Shown piece by piece: positions 54,859-64,000 of a DNA stretch of 64,000 nucleotides. Numbering within the stretch: the stretch's first letter is position 1; every line of letters starts with the position of its first letter. Source of the stretch: Serratia sp. FDAARGOS_506. GTDB taxonomy: Bacteria; Pseudomonadota; Gammaproteobacteria; Enterobacterales; Enterobacteriaceae. The notes below the pieces were generated by a model. The model ran no database searches and had not been told where the DNA came from. It saw nothing but the letters and a program-made list of their open reading frames with translations. The position numbers and the translations under genes were made by a program. The stretch covers positions 4,650,001-4,714,000 of the forward strand of contig NZ_CP033831.1 in the NCBI RefSeq assembly GCF_003812745.1. The letters are read 5' to 3'.

Positions 54859-54871
54859 AGGGAGAAGCGCA

Positions 54872-57346
54872 ATGAGCAACCAACAACCGTTAAAAATGAG
54901 CCGCCGCCGCTTCCTGACCGGCGCCGCCGCGCTGACCGCCGCCCCGCTGCTGGCAGGCTTATGGCCCAAAGCGGCGCTGGCGCAGGCCATCAGCGAAGCG
55001 CTGCCGCAGTTCATCGTCTTGCGTCAGGCGCAAAAAGGGATTCTGACCGGCGCCCACTGGGGCGCGTTCGAGGCCATCGTGCAAGACGGCAAGATGGTCG
55101 GCGTGCAGCCGGTGCAGGACGATCCGTATCCGAATGAGCTGATCACCATGGCGCCTTATCAGGTGCACGCCAAGAACCGCATCAAATACCCGATGGTGCG
55201 TAAAAGCTGGCTGGAGGGCGGCCCCGGCAGCCGCACCGAGCTGCGTGGCCGTGACGAGTGGGTGCGCGTCAGCTGGGACAAAGCGACCGAGCTGGTGTGC
55301 AATGAGATCACTCGCCTGCAAAGAGATCACGGGCCGCAGTCGATCTACGCCGGTTCCTACGGCTGGAAAAGCGTCGGCATGCTGCACAACAGCCGCACGC
55401 TGCTGCAGCGCCTGATGAACCTGACCGGCGGTTTCCTCGGCTACGCCGGCGACTACTCTACCGGCGCGGCGCAGGTGATCATGTCGCACGTGGTCGGTTC
55501 GATGGAGGTCTACGAACAACAGACCGCCTGGCCGAACGTGATCGAGAACAGCGAGCTGGTGATCCTGTGGGGCTGCAACCCGATGGTCACGCTGAAAAAC
55601 AGCTGGAACGTGCCGGATCACGTTGGCCAGACCGGCTTCGAGGCGCTGAAGAAGAAAGGCACCCGGGTGATCAGCATCGATCCGGTACATAACGACAGCG
55701 CCAAGTTCGTCAATGCGCAGTGGATCGCCCCGCGTCCTTATACCGATGGCGCCATGCTGATCGGCATCGCCCACACGCTGCTGACCGAGAAGCTGCATAA
55801 CCCGGACTTCCTGAAAACCTACACCGTCGGCTTCGACAAGTTCCAGGCCTACCTGCTGGGCGAGAGCGACGGTGTCGCTAAAACCGCCGAATGGGCGGCC
55901 GACATCAGCGGCGTCGATGCCGACACGCTGCGCGGGCTGGCTCGCGAGATGGCGAAGCATCGCACCATGATCATGGGCGGCTGGGGCATTCAACGCCAGC
56001 ACCACGGCGAACAGCAACACTGGCTGCTGGTGACGGTGGCGGCGATGCTCGGCCAGATCGGCCTGCCGGGCGGCGGCTTCGGCTTCAGCTACCACTATTC
56101 CTCCGGCGGCAGCCCAACCGCCAAAGGCGGCATCATCGCCGGCATCTCCGCCGGCAATGCGCCGAAGAACTCGCCGGCGCCGATCCCGGTGGCGCGCATC
56201 GCCGAATGCCTGAGCAACCCGGGCAAAACCATCGACTTCAACGGTGCCAAGGTCACCTATCCCGAGGTGAAAATGGTGTATGTGGCGGGCGGCAACACCT
56301 TCCACCAGCATCAGGACACCAATAACCTGGTCAAAGCCTGGCAGCGGCCGGACACCATCGTGGTCAACGAGCCTTACTGGACCGCCACTGCCAAGCATGC
56401 CGACATCGTGCTACCGGCCACCACCAGCTACGAACGCAACGATCTGGAGATGGGCGGCGACTATTCGCAGCTCTATGTGTTCCCGATGCATCAATGCGTG
56501 CCGCCGCAGCACGAGTCGCGCAGCGACTTCGATATCTTCTCGGCGATGGCGGCCAAACTGGGCGTGCAGGAAGCCTTTACCGAGGGCAAGGACGAAACCC
56601 AGTGGCTGAAAGGCATGTACGACGACATGAAGAACCAGGCCCGCGCCGCCCGGGTGGCGTTGCCGCCGTTCGACATGTTCTGGCAGTCCAACAACTACGT
56701 GCGCTTCCCGGTGCCGGAGGCCAACAAGCAGTGGGTGCGCTTCGCCGACTATCGCGACAACCCGTTGCTGAACCCGCTGGGCACGCCGTCGGGCAAGATC
56801 GAGATCTACTCCGATGCTATCGCCAAAATGCACTACGAGGATTGCCCCGGCATCCCGACCTGGATGCCGCCGCACGAGTGGTATCGCGGCCCGGAAGCGG
56901 CTAAATACCCGCTGTCGCTCAATACCGCGCACCCGACCAACCGGCTGCACTCTCAGCTCGACAATACGCCGCTGCGCGAGAAATACGCAGTAGCGGATCG
57001 TGAAGCGATCCTGATCCACCCGCAAGACGCGCAGCCGCGCGGCATCAGCATCGGCGATCTGGTGCGGGCGTTCAACGATCGCGGTCAGATCCTGGTGGGC
57101 GCGGTGGTCAGCGAAGACGTGCGACCGGGCGTGGTGCGCATCAGCGAAGGCGCCTGGTTCGATCCGGCCGATCCGGCGCAACCCGGCTCGCTGTGCAAGA
57201 ACGGCAACGTCAACTGCCTGACCTTCGACATCGGCTCTTCCAGCCTGGCGCAGGGCAACTGCGGGCAGATGGCGCAGCTGCAGATCGAGAAGTATCGGGG
57301 GCCGGTATTGAAAAATACCGCGCACGCGGTGCCGCAAGGCGCCTGA
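54872..57346 (+). CDS. Periplasmic molybdopterin N-oxide/S-oxide reductase (TorA/TorZ/BisC family)
   Basis: An 824-residue enzyme exported by Tat (SRRRFLTGAA, residues 10-19). It binds bis-molybdopterin guanine dinucleotide; Ser196 in GDYSTGAAQVIM is the molybdenum ligand. It reduces TMAO or sulfoxides with electrons from the preceding cytochrome. Tyr163 (AGSYGWKS) lies where DMSO reductase and TorZ have Tyr, which E. coli TorA lacks, suggesting wider specificity than TorA. Blocks such as GWGIQRQHHGEQQHW and FNDRGQILVGAVVS are typical. No dedicated TorD chaperone gene is adjacent. Confidence 0.92.
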   Translation: MSNQQPLKMSRRRFLTGAAALTAAPLLAGLWPKAALAQAISEALPQFIVLRQAQKGILTGAHWGAFEAIVQDGKMVGVQPVQDDPYPNELITMAPYQVHAKNRIKYPMVRKSWLEGGPGSRTELRGRDEWVRVSWDKATELVCNEITRLQRDHGPQSIYAGSYGWKSVGMLHNSRTLLQRLMNLTGGFLGYAGDYSTGAAQVIMSHVVGSMEVYEQQTAWPNVIENSELVILWGCNPMVTLKNSWNVPDHVGQTGFEALKKKGTRVISIDPVHNDSAKFVNAQWIAPRPYTDGAMLIGIAHTLLTEKLHNPDFLKTYTVGFDKFQAYLLGESDGVAKTAEWAADISGVDADTLRGLAREMAKHRTMIMGGWGIQRQHHGEQQHWLLVTVAAMLGQIGLPGGGFGFSYHYSSGGSPTAKGGIIAGISAGNAPKNSPAPIPVARIAECLSNPGKTIDFNGAKVTYPEVKMVYVAGGNTFHQHQDTNNLVKAWQRPDTIVVNEPYWTATAKHADIVLPATTSYERNDLEMGGDYSQLYVFPMHQCVPPQHESRSDFDIFSAMAAKLGVQEAFTEGKDETQWLKGMYDDMKNQARAARVALPPFDMFWQSNNYVRFPVPEANKQWVRFADYRDNPLLNPLGTPSGKIEIYSDAIAKMHYEDCPGIPTWMPPHEWYRGPEAAKYPLSLNTAHPTNRLHSQLDNTPLREKYAVADREAILIHPQDAQPRGISIGDLVRAFNDRGQILVGAVVSEDVRPGVVRISEGAWFDPADPAQPGSLCKNGNVNCLTFDIGSSSLAQGNCGQMAQLQIEKYRGPVLKNTAHAVPQGA

Positions 57347-57363
57347 TTTATCGGCAAGCAAGG

Positions 57364-57386
57364 GGGGCGCAACGCGCCCCTTTTTT
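57364..57386 (+). terminator. Terminator after the oxide reductase gene
   Basis: GGGGCGC and GCGCCCC pair around AAC, followed by six T. Confidence 0.85.
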
Positions 57387-57501
57387 CTCGTCGCCGCGCG
57401 ACATATCCGTTTACCCTTCGCCGCAAGGGAGCGGTTTGCGTTTCATTTCAACGGGCGTATGATGCGCGCGACCTTCCTTTTTCGACGAATTCTCAACCAC
57501 C

Positions 57502-58677
57502 ATGCCGACTTCATCCGCAGTAACGCGACGCGCGCCCGATCTCACTTCGCTGGCCTTTTTGGCGGTGGCGTTTCTTACCGGCATCGCCGGCGCCCTGCAA
57601 ACCCCGACGCTGAGTCTGTTTCTGGAAACCGAGGTCAAGGTACGGCCGGCGCTGGTCGGGCTGTTCTTTACCGGCAGCGCGGTGATCGGCATTCTGGTCA
57701 GTCAGTTTCTCGCCGGCCGTTCGGATAAACAAGGCGACCGCAAGTCACTTATTTTCCTCTGCTGCATGCTGGGTGCGCTGGGGTTCACGCTGTTCGCCTG
57801 GAACCGCGACTATTACCTGCTGCTGATCGTCGGCGTGGTGCTTACCAGCTTCGGCTCCACCGCCAACCCGCAGATGTTTGCGCTGGCGCGTGAGCATGCC
57901 GACCGTACCGGCCGCGAGGCGGTGATGTTCACCTCCATCATGCGCGCCCAGGTCTCCCTGGCCTGGGTCATTGGCCCGCCGATCGCCTTCGCGCTGGCGC
58001 TGGGCTTCGGCTTCAAGGCCATGTATCTGGCGGGCGCGGCGGCCTTTGTGCTGTGCGGCCTGCTGGTGTGGAAACGGCTGCCCTCAATGCCGAAAACCGC
58101 GGCGACGAACGCGCCCCTGGCCGCACCGCGGCAGCACCGCCGCGATTCGCTGCTGTTGTTCGTCGCCTGCACCCTGATGTGGACCGCCAACAGCATGTAT
58201 CTGATCAACATGCCGCTGTACGTGGTGCACGAGCTGCGGCTGCCGGAGCGGCTGGCCGGGATATTGATGGGCGCCGCCGCCGGGCTGGAGATCCCGGTCA
58301 TGCTGCTCGCCGGCCTGGCGGCGAAGCGCTGCGGCAAACGCCGCCTGATGCGCGGGGCGGTGGTCGCCGGCGTGCTGTTCTACTGCGGCCTGCTGTTTAT
58401 CACCGGCAGCTGGCCGCTCATCGCCCTGCAGCTGCTGAATGCGGCGTTTATCGGCGTGCTGGCGGGGATCGGCATGCTCTATTTTCAGGATTTGATGCCC
58501 GGCCAGGCCGGCGTGGCCACCACGCTGTTCACCAACACCACCCGGGTGGGCTGGATCATCGCCGGCTCGATCGCCGGCGCGGTGGCGGAAATCTGGAACT
58601 ACCATGCGGTGTTTTACGCCGCGCTGGCGATGACGGTGGGGGCCACGCTGTGCCTGTGGCGGTTGAAAGACGCTTAG
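57502..58677 (+). CDS. setB: Sugar efflux transporter SetB
   Basis: A 391-residue major facilitator protein with 12 membrane segments, close in size to E. coli SetB (393) and with Set-family segments ([40 protein letters not shown]). Set proteins export sugars such as lactose and glucose analogues. In E. coli it is next to fruB; here the Nudix and oxide reductase genes lie between. yeiW follows as in E. coli, converging with a 4-base overlap. Confidence 0.9.
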   Translation: MPTSSAVTRRAPDLTSLAFLAVAFLTGIAGALQTPTLSLFLETEVKVRPALVGLFFTGSAVIGILVSQFLAGRSDKQGDRKSLIFLCCMLGALGFTLFAWNRDYYLLLIVGVVLTSFGSTANPQMFALAREHADRTGREAVMFTSIMRAQVSLAWVIGPPIAFALALGFGFKAMYLAGAAAFVLCGLLVWKRLPSMPKTAATNAPLAAPRQHRRDSLLLFVACTLMWTANSMYLINMPLYVVHELRLPERLAGILMGAAAGLEIPVMLLAGLAAKRCGKRRLMRGAVVAGVLFYCGLLFITGSWPLIALQLLNAAFIGVLAGIGMLYFQDLMPGQAGVATTLFTNTTRVGWIIAGSIAGAVAEIWNYHAVFYAALAMTVGATLCLWRLKDA

Positions 58678-58928
58678 GGCGCGGTGTCCGCTTCCAGCCT
58701 GGCGAGATAAATCAGCGCCTGATCGCGGTGATCGTGGCACATGTCGCGGCTCGGCTGCAGGCTGCCGCACACTTTCGGCCGCAGCGGCGAATGAAACAGG
58801 CCGCAGCGCAGCCGTTCATCCAGGTGAATGCAGCGGGTATTGGCGGGCTTGCCGTTCGGCATGCCAGGGATCGGGCTGGATATTGACGGCGCGATACAGC
58901 AGGCGCCGCAGTCGCTGCGACAGTCCAT
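58674..58928 (-). CDS. yeiW: YeiW, small cysteine-cluster protein
   Basis: An 84-residue protein that matches E. coli YeiW: it starts [11 protein letters not shown] and continues with [23 protein letters not shown] and [15 protein letters not shown]. The conserved cysteines suggest a metal or iron-sulfur site (UPF0153/YkgJ-like). ATG 58928 follows AGGAG; the longer frame to 59030 is not needed. Function unknown. It overlaps the setB stop by 4 bases on the opposite strand. Confidence 0.92.
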   Translation of the reverse strand: MDCRSDCGACCIAPSISSPIPGMPNGKPANTRCIHLDERLRCGLFHSPLRPKVCGSLQPSRDMCHDHRDQALIYLARLEADTAP

Positions 58929-59144
58929 CAGCGCTACTCCTGGTGGGCTGGGGAAAAGAAGCGCGACAATAGCAGCCGCGTGCGGTGGCCGCCAGCAGAA
59001 TCCCTGCCCCCTTGCGATCTTTACACTCATCGCCCTGCGCCACCGGTTTCACCTATGGCGAATAAACGCCCAACAAACCTTGATTTAAAGGAAAAAACGC
59101 GTGAAACGTGCAATTCCCCCGCTTTACATGCGTCATGCGCCCAT

Positions 59145-59162
59145 GTACCATTGAGCTAGTAC
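59145..59162. promoter_or_regulatory. TrpR operator before mtr
   Basis: GTACCATTGAGCTAGTAC matches the TrpR consensus GTACTAGTTAACTAGTAC at 14 of 18 positions. In E. coli mtr is repressed by TrpR with tryptophan; the same is expected here. Confidence 0.8.
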
Positions 59163-59187
59163 AAAAGAACCCATCCCAGGAGCCCTC

Positions 59188-60432
59188 ATGTCTACGGACA
59201 CCATCCAGAAGCTGGCCCGCCCTTCCGTTCTCGGCGGCGCGATGATCATTGCCGGTACCGCCGTTGGCGCCGGCATGTTTTCCATTCCGATCGTCACTTC
59301 CGGCGTCTGGTTCAGCGGCTCCGTCGCGCTGCTGGTGTATACCTGGGCCTGCATGTTGCTTTCCGGCCTGATGATCCTCGAAGCCACGCTGCACTACCCG
59401 AGCGGCGCCAGTTTCAACACCATGGTCAAGGATCTGCTGGGTAAAGGCTGGAACGCCGTGAACGGCCTGTCGGTGGCGTTCGTGCTGTATATCCTGACTT
59501 ACGCCTATATCTCCGCCGGCGGCTCGATCATCGCCCACACGCTGGAGGGCATCGTCGGCGTCGGCCAGACCACCGCCGGCCTGGTGTTCGCGCTGGTCGT
59601 GGCGTTTATCGTCTGGCTCTCCACCCGCGCGGTCGATCGCCTGAGCACCATTCTGATCGGCGGTATGGTGATCACCTTCGTGATGTCGGTGGGCGACATG
59701 TTCACCCACGTGCAGCCTGCGGTGCTGTTCAACACCGGCGATGACCAGGCCAGCTATCTGCCCTACGCCCTGGCGGCGTTGCCTTACCTGCTGACCTCAT
59801 TCGGCTACCACGGCAACATTCCCGGGTTGGTGAAGTACTACCACAAGGACAGCGGCTCCGTAGTGCGCAGCCTGGTGTACGGCACCCTGCTGGCATTGGC
59901 GATCTACATCCTGTGGCAGTATGTGATTCAGGGCAATATCGCGCGCGATGCCTTTAAGCAGGTGATCGCCGAGGGCGGCAATATCGGCAGCCTGCTCAAG
60001 CAAATGGGCAACGTCTCCAGCAGCCAGACCGTCAGCCAGTTGCTGAACGCCTTCTCCTATATGGCGCTGGCCAGCTCGTTCCTCGGCGTGTCGCTGGGCC
60101 TGTTCGACTACCTGGCGGACTTCTGCAAGTTCAAGGACGACGCCGTCGGACGCAGCAAGACCGCACTGGTGACCTTTGTGCCGCCGACCCTGGCCGCGCT
60201 GCTGTTCCCGAACGGTTTCCTGTACGCCATCGGCTTCGCCGGGCTGGCGGCCACCATTTGGGCAGTGATCGTGCCGGCGCTGATGGCGCGCGCCAGCCGC
60301 CGCCGCTATCCGCAGGCGGATTACCGCGCACCGGGCGGCAACGGCGTGATCCTGTTCGTCATCCTGTTCGGGCTGATCAACGCCGCCGCGCATATTCTGT
60401 CGCTGTTCGGCCTGCTGCCGGTCTTCCAGTGA
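59188..60432 (+). CDS. mtr: Tryptophan permease Mtr
   Basis: A 414-residue aromatic amino acid permease with about 11 membrane segments, the same length as E. coli Mtr and closely similar (LLGKGWNAVNGLSVAFVLYI; SFGYHGNIPGLVKYYHKD; LFPNGFLYAIGFAGLAATIW). It imports tryptophan with protons. AGGAG precedes the ATG. A TrpR operator is just upstream. In E. coli mtr is at another locus, so this placement between yeiW and efpL differs. Confidence 0.93.
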   Translation: MSTDTIQKLARPSVLGGAMIIAGTAVGAGMFSIPIVTSGVWFSGSVALLVYTWACMLLSGLMILEATLHYPSGASFNTMVKDLLGKGWNAVNGLSVAFVLYILTYAYISAGGSIIAHTLEGIVGVGQTTAGLVFALVVAFIVWLSTRAVDRLSTILIGGMVITFVMSVGDMFTHVQPAVLFNTGDDQASYLPYALAALPYLLTSFGYHGNIPGLVKYYHKDSGSVVRSLVYGTLLALAIYILWQYVIQGNIARDAFKQVIAEGGNIGSLLKQMGNVSSSQTVSQLLNAFSYMALASSFLGVSLGLFDYLADFCKFKDDAVGRSKTALVTFVPPTLAALLFPNGFLYAIGFAGLAATIWAVIVPALMARASRRRYPQADYRAPGGNGVILFVILFGLINAAAHILSLFGLLPVFQ

Positions 60433-60558
60433 TCCTCGAAGGGAGGGCGCCCGCTCTCCCTTTCCCGCACTGTTTTTACGCCGGGCTATTGCCTGAAATC
60501 GGCGGCGCGAGTACCTTGTCGCAACTTCTCTAATACTCTTCATTGCGGATGAATTGAA

Positions 60559-61131
60559 ATGGCAAGAGCTAACGAAATTAAGCGCGGCATGGCGATCAGC
60601 TACAACGGCAAGCTGCTGCTGGTAAAAGATATCGACGTGCAGAGCCCGAGCGCCCGCGGCGCCAGCACCCTGTACAAAATGCGCTTCTCCGACGTGCGCA
60701 CCGGCCTGAAAGTGGAAGAACGCTTCAAGGGCGACGATATCCTGGACACCATTTCCCTGTCGCGTCGCAAGGTGAACTTCTCCTATATCGACGGCGAAGA
60801 ATACGTGTTCATGGATGACGAAGACTACACTCCGTACATCTTCAAGAAAGACCAGATCGAAGACGAGCTGCTGTTCATTCCGGAAGGCGGCCTGCCGGGC
60901 ATGCAGGTGCTGACGCTGGACGGCCAGGTGCTGGCTCTGGAGCTGCCGCAGACCGTGGACATGGAAATCGTCGAGACCGCGCCGGGCATCAAAGGCGCTT
61001 CCGCCAGCGCCCGCAACAAACCGGCCACCATGGCGACCGGTCTGGTGATCCACGTGCCGGAATACCTCAGCGCCGGCGACAAAATTCGCATTCATATCGC
61101 CGAACGCCGCTATATGAGCCGCGCCGACTAG
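60559..61131 (+). CDS. efpL: Elongation factor P-like protein EfpL (YeiP)
   Basis: A 190-residue paralogue of EF-P with three beta-barrel domains. It helps ribosomes past polyproline-type stalls. The tip of the first loop reads SPSARGAST with Arg33 in place of the modified lysine of EF-P, as in E. coli YeiP, so no lysyl modification is expected. Domain II includes [14 protein letters not shown]. It keeps its E. coli neighbours setB and yeiW nearby, apart from mtr. Confidence 0.95.
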   Translation: MARANEIKRGMAISYNGKLLLVKDIDVQSPSARGASTLYKMRFSDVRTGLKVEERFKGDDILDTISLSRRKVNFSYIDGEEYVFMDDEDYTPYIFKKDQIEDELLFIPEGGLPGMQVLTLDGQVLALELPQTVDMEIVETAPGIKGASASARNKPATMATGLVIHVPEYLSAGDKIRIHIAERRYMSRAD

Positions 61132-61140
61132 CCGGCGCCC

Positions 61141-61170
61141 ACGGGGCCGGTACTTGGCCCCGTTTCGTTT
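61141..61170. terminator. Terminator between efpL and uxuA
   Basis: ACGGGGCC and GGCCCCGT pair around GGTACTT, followed by TTCGTTTTG. It lies between convergent genes. Confidence 0.8.
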
Positions 61171-61174
61171 TGCG

Positions 61175-62365
61175 CTACGGCAATTCCGGGAAAAAGCGCC
61201 GCTTGAGCGCCAGCTCGACGCCGCGCAGTTCCGCCAGCCCTTTCAACCGTCCGATGGCCGAATAGCCCGGATTGGTTTTCTTTTTCAAATCGTCCAGCAT
61301 CTGATGCCCATGATCGGGACGCATCGGGATCGGCCGCCGATCGCCCGCCCGCTGCCGACGCAGCTCTTCGGTCAAGATCGCTTCGATCACCGCCACCATG
61401 TCCACATCGCCCTGCAGGTGCGCCCCTTCGTGGAAGCTTTTCGGGTTCTCCTCGCGGCAGGTGGCACGCAGGTGGGTAAAGTGAATGCGATCGCCGAAGG
61501 TTTCAATCATCCGCACCAGATCGTTGTCGGCGCGCACGCCGTAGGAGCCGGTGCACATGGTAAAACCGTTATAAATGCTGTCGACGGTCTGCTTCAGCCA
61601 CTGCATGTCCTCAATCGTAGAGACGATGCGTGGCAGGCCGAGGATCGGCCGCGGCGGATCGTCGGGGTGCACCGCCAGCCGGATACCAACCTCTTCCGCC
61701 ACCGGCACGATGGCACGCAGAAAGACCGCCATGTTTTCTCGCAGCCGCGCCTTGTCGATGCCGTCGTATTCCGCCAACCGGCGGCGGAACTGTTCCAGCG
61801 TGTAGCCCTCTTCCGCCCCCGGCAGCCCGGCGATGATGTTACCCGTCAGCCGGTTTTTTTCCTCCTCGCTCATGGCGGCGAAACAGGCCGCCGCCTGGCT
61901 GCGCTCTTGCGGCGTATAGTCGGCCTCGGCGCCGGCACGCTGCAGGATATGCAGCTCGAACGCGGCAAAGGCTATCTGATCGAAACGCAGCGCTTTGGAA
62001 CCGTCCGGCAGCGGATAGGCCAGATCGGTGCGCGTCCAGTCGAGGATCGGCATGAAGTTGTAGCAGACGGTGTCGATGCCGCAGGCCGCCAGGTTGCGCA
62101 GCGACTGCTGGTAATTGGCGATGTACCGCCGCCAGTCGCCGCTGTGGGTTTTGATCTCCTCATGCACCGGCACGCTCTCAACTACCGACCACACCAGCCC
62201 CTTTTCCGCCAACAGCGCCTGGCGCGCGCGGATCTCGTCGATCGGCCAGACTTCACCGTTCGCGATATGATGTAACGCCGTCACCACCCCGGTCGCCCCA
62301 GCCTGACGCACGTCGTCTAAAGAGACCGGATCGTTCGGGCCATACCAACGCCATGTTTGTTCCAT
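61175..62365 (-). CDS. uxuA: Mannonate dehydratase
   Basis: A 396-residue TIM-barrel enzyme that removes water from D-mannonate to give 2-keto-3-deoxygluconate in the glucuronate pathway. It begins [20 protein letters not shown] and has the metal-site segments [32 protein letters not shown] and [12 protein letters not shown] with the expected His and Asp. Length and sequence match E. coli UxuA. It is divergent from uxuB; in E. coli the two form one operon. Confidence 0.96.
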   Translation of the reverse strand: MEQTWRWYGPNDPVSLDDVRQAGATGVVTALHHIANGEVWPIDEIRARQALLAEKGLVWSVVESVPVHEEIKTHSGDWRRYIANYQQSLRNLAACGIDTVCYNFMPILDWTRTDLAYPLPDGSKALRFDQIAFAAFELHILQRAGAEADYTPQERSQAAACFAAMSEEEKNRLTGNIIAGLPGAEEGYTLEQFRRRLAEYDGIDKARLRENMAVFLRAIVPVAEEVGIRLAVHPDDPPRPILGLPRIVSTIEDMQWLKQTVDSIYNGFTMCTGSYGVRADNDLVRMIETFGDRIHFTHLRATCREENPKSFHEGAHLQGDVDMVAVIEAILTEELRRQRAGDRRPIPMRPDHGHQMLDDLKKKTNPGYSAIGRLKGLAELRGVELALKRRFFPELP

Positions 62366-62398
62366 GTTTTGTCCTTATGCCTGTTTCGCACCGCGATG

Positions 62399-62413
62399 CT
62401 GTTATACCAGTTT
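62399..62413. promoter_or_regulatory. Candidate UxuR/ExuR operator between uxuA and uxuB
   Basis: On the minus strand AAACTGGTATAACAG resembles the UxuR/ExuR core ATTGGTATACCAAT. Further half-site-like sequences are ATTGGTTGATCC near 62480, GACTGACCAATTTC near 62515 and AAACTGGTCTGC near 62598. One or more could control both divergent genes. Confidence 0.45.
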
Positions 62414-62658
62414 AATTTAGATGTCAGTTATCTTTAACTTACTCCTTCGCCCTGTGCTGTCAAAACCGAACCCCTCATTGGTTGATCCACTTCACGATTC
62501 TGGCTTATTTTGGACTGACCAATTTCTTTAACTGGCCGACAACCTTACACTGAGCGCAGTTTTTTATCGTCGGCGCCGCCCTGCCTGTACGGCAGAAAAC
62601 TGGTCTGCTAACTTGAGGCAAGTGGCCCGCCAGATGTCTTACATGCTTTGGAGATGAG

Positions 62659-64000
62659 ATGAAAACGATCGCCAACACCCCGCTGCCGAGCGCCGTCCGG
62701 CAGCCGGACTATGACCGTCAGGCCCTGCGCAGCCGCATCGTGCACCTCGGCTTCGGCGCGTTCCACCGCGCGCATCAGGCGTTGCTGACCGATCGGGTGC
62801 TGAACGCCCACGGCGGCGATTGGGGCATTTGCGAAATCAGTCTTTCCGGCGGCGTGCCGCTGTTTGAGGCGCTGCGGCAACAGGATCATCTGTACAGCGT
62901 GCTGGAAAAAGGCGCGGACAGCCATCAGGCCATCGTAGTCGGCGCGGTGCATGAGAGCCTGCATCGCAAACTGGAGGGCATCACCGCGGTGCTGGAGAAG
63001 CTGGCCGAGCCGCAGGTGGCGATCGTCTCGATGACCATCACCGAAAAAGGTTACTGCATCGAGCCCGGCAGTGGGCGGCTGGATCGGCAGCATTCGGGGA
63101 TCGTCGCCGATCTGGCGGCGCCGCATCAGCCGCAGACCGTGCCCGGCATTTTGGTGGAGGCGCTGCGGCTGCGGCGCGAACGCGGCCTGCCCGCCTTCTC
63201 CCTGCTCTCCTGCGACAATATTCCGGAGAACGGCCACGTGCTGCGTCGGGCGGTCCTCGATCTGGCGCAGGCGCGGGATCCGGCGCTCGCCGATTGGATC
63301 GCCACCGCCGCCACCTTCCCCTGCACCATGGTAGATCGCATCGTGCCGGCCGCCACGCCGGCCACGCTGGATGAGATCGCCGCCGCGCTGGGCGGCGTGC
63401 GCGACGAATGCGCCATCGCCTGTGAGCCCTTTATTCAATGGGTAGTGGAAGACAACTTCACCGCCGGACGCCCGGCGTGGGAGCTGGCCGGTGCCCAGTT
63501 GGTCAGCGATGTGCTGCCGTTTGAGCACATGAAGCTGCGCATGCTGAACGGCAGCCACTCGTTCCTGGCTTATCTGGGCTACCTGGGCGGCTACCGCTAC
63601 ATCAACGAGTGCATGGCAGATGAGCACTATCGCCGCGCCGCCCTGCGGCTGATGCTGGACGAACAGGCCCCGACGCTAAGCGTCACCGGCATCAGTCTGC
63701 CCGACTACGCCGCACAGCTTATCGCGCGCTTCAGCAATCCGGCGCTGCAACACCTTACCTGGCAGATCGCCATGGACGGTTCACAGAAGCTGCCGCAGCG
63801 CCTGCTGGACACGGTGCGCTGGCATCTGCGGCACGGCGGCGACTATAGCGGGCTGGCGCTGGGCGTGGCGGGCTGGATGCGTTACGTTGGCGGCGTCGAT
63901 GATGCCGGTCAGCGGATCGACATTCGCGATCCGCTGGCAGACGTGCTGCAACAGACGATCGCCGCAACGCCGGACGATCGGCGGCGCGTTAAGGGGCTGC
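62659..64000 (+). CDS. uxuB: Fructuronate reductase (mannonate oxidoreductase), 3' end beyond the window
   Basis: About 447 of ~486 residues are visible. The protein follows E. coli UxuB closely: SRIVHLGFGAFHRAHQALLT, SMTITEKGYCIEPGSGRLD, FPCTMVDRIVPAATPATLDE, MKLRMLNGSHSFLAYLGYLG and WQIAMDGSQKLPQRLLD. It reduces D-fructuronate to D-mannonate with NADH, the step before UxuA. ATG 62659 has GGAGA five bases upstream. It belongs to the long-chain mannitol dehydrogenase family. The gene is open to the right edge with no stop. Confidence 0.95.
   Translation, partial: MKTIANTPLPSAVRQPDYDRQALRSRIVHLGFGAFHRAHQALLTDRVLNAHGGDWGICEISLSGGVPLFEALRQQDHLYSVLEKGADSHQAIVVGAVHESLHRKLEGITAVLEKLAEPQVAIVSMTITEKGYCIEPGSGRLDRQHSGIVADLAAPHQPQTVPGILVEALRLRRERGLPAFSLLSCDNIPENGHVLRRAVLDLAQARDPALADWIATAATFPCTMVDRIVPAATPATLDEIAAALGGVRDECAIACEPFIQWVVEDNFTAGRPAWELAGAQLVSDVLPFEHMKLRMLNGSHSFLAYLGYLGGYRYINECMADEHYRRAALRLMLDEQAPTLSVTGISLPDYAAQLIARFSNPALQHLTWQIAMDGSQKLPQRLLDTVRWHLRHGGDYSGLALGVAGWMRYVGGVDDAGQRIDIRDPLADVLQQTIAATPDDRRRVKGL

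Overview
The window reads as a chromosomal segment of a GC-rich enterobacterium, most likely Serratia (S. marcescens group). Several blocks match the Escherichia coli gene order and protein sequences closely: yeeA-tmaR, sbcB-plaP, lysP-yeiE-yeiH-nfo-fruAKB and setB-yeiW-efpL(yeiP). These blocks are interrupted by genes that E. coli lacks at these places. No tRNA, rRNA, insertion sequence, integrase or CRISPR array was seen.

Region 1 (1-4430): a TetR regulator, then an accessory locus encoding a class 3 lipase that looks like a type VI secretion antibacterial effector. It is followed by two tandem, mosaic copies of an ankyrin-repeat lipoprotein that should be its immunity protein. The duplicated unit carries a remnant of an effector C-terminus. 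Region 2 (4513-6821): an exported serine hydrolase divergent from a LysR regulator. Region 3 (6.8-11.3 kb): a visibly AT-richer island with a 95 bp repeat pair, a small protein, a large protein with one HNH and two restriction-like nuclease motifs, and a convergent three-gene operon (HNH nuclease, unknown protein, minimal nucleotidyltransferase). This is the best candidate for an undescribed system, probably defence, but that function is inference.

Region 4 (11.3-20.3 kb): a LacI-type regulator and a seven-gene operon (zinc alcohol dehydrogenase, ABC sugar transporter, L-xylulose kinase, 3-epimerase, 4-epimerase). Together they would import a pentitol and convert it through L-xylulose to D-xylulose 5-phosphate. 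Region 5 (20.3-23.4 kb): a LysR regulator, an M20 amidohydrolase and an amino-acid binding protein. Region 6 (23.5-31.7 kb): tmaR, yeeA, a cytosolic amidase, a LexA-like repressor, an acyl-reductase-like SDR protein, two small genes, sbcB and plaP.

Region 7 (32.2-37.3 kb): puuA and puuR (putrescine breakdown, beside the putrescine importer plaP) and a sugar-type ABC ATPase/permease pair without a binding protein. Region 8 (37.3-42.5 kb): a Fur-boxed iron-siderophore uptake locus. Region 9 (42.7-52.8 kb): a degenerate GGDEF membrane protein, lysP, yeiE, a small ORF, yeiH, nfo and the Cra-boxed fruBKA operon. Region 10 (53.0-61.2 kb): a Nudix hydrolase, a TMAO/S-oxide reductase pair behind a candidate ModE site, setB, yeiW, mtr with a TrpR operator, and efpL. 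Region 11 (61.2 kb to the end): divergent uxuA and uxuB for hexuronate breakdown; uxuB runs off the window.

Start codons were moved from the longest open frame wherever a ribosome binding site or family length favoured an internal start; these choices are stated in the entries. Similarity statements come from recognising the families, not from a database search.
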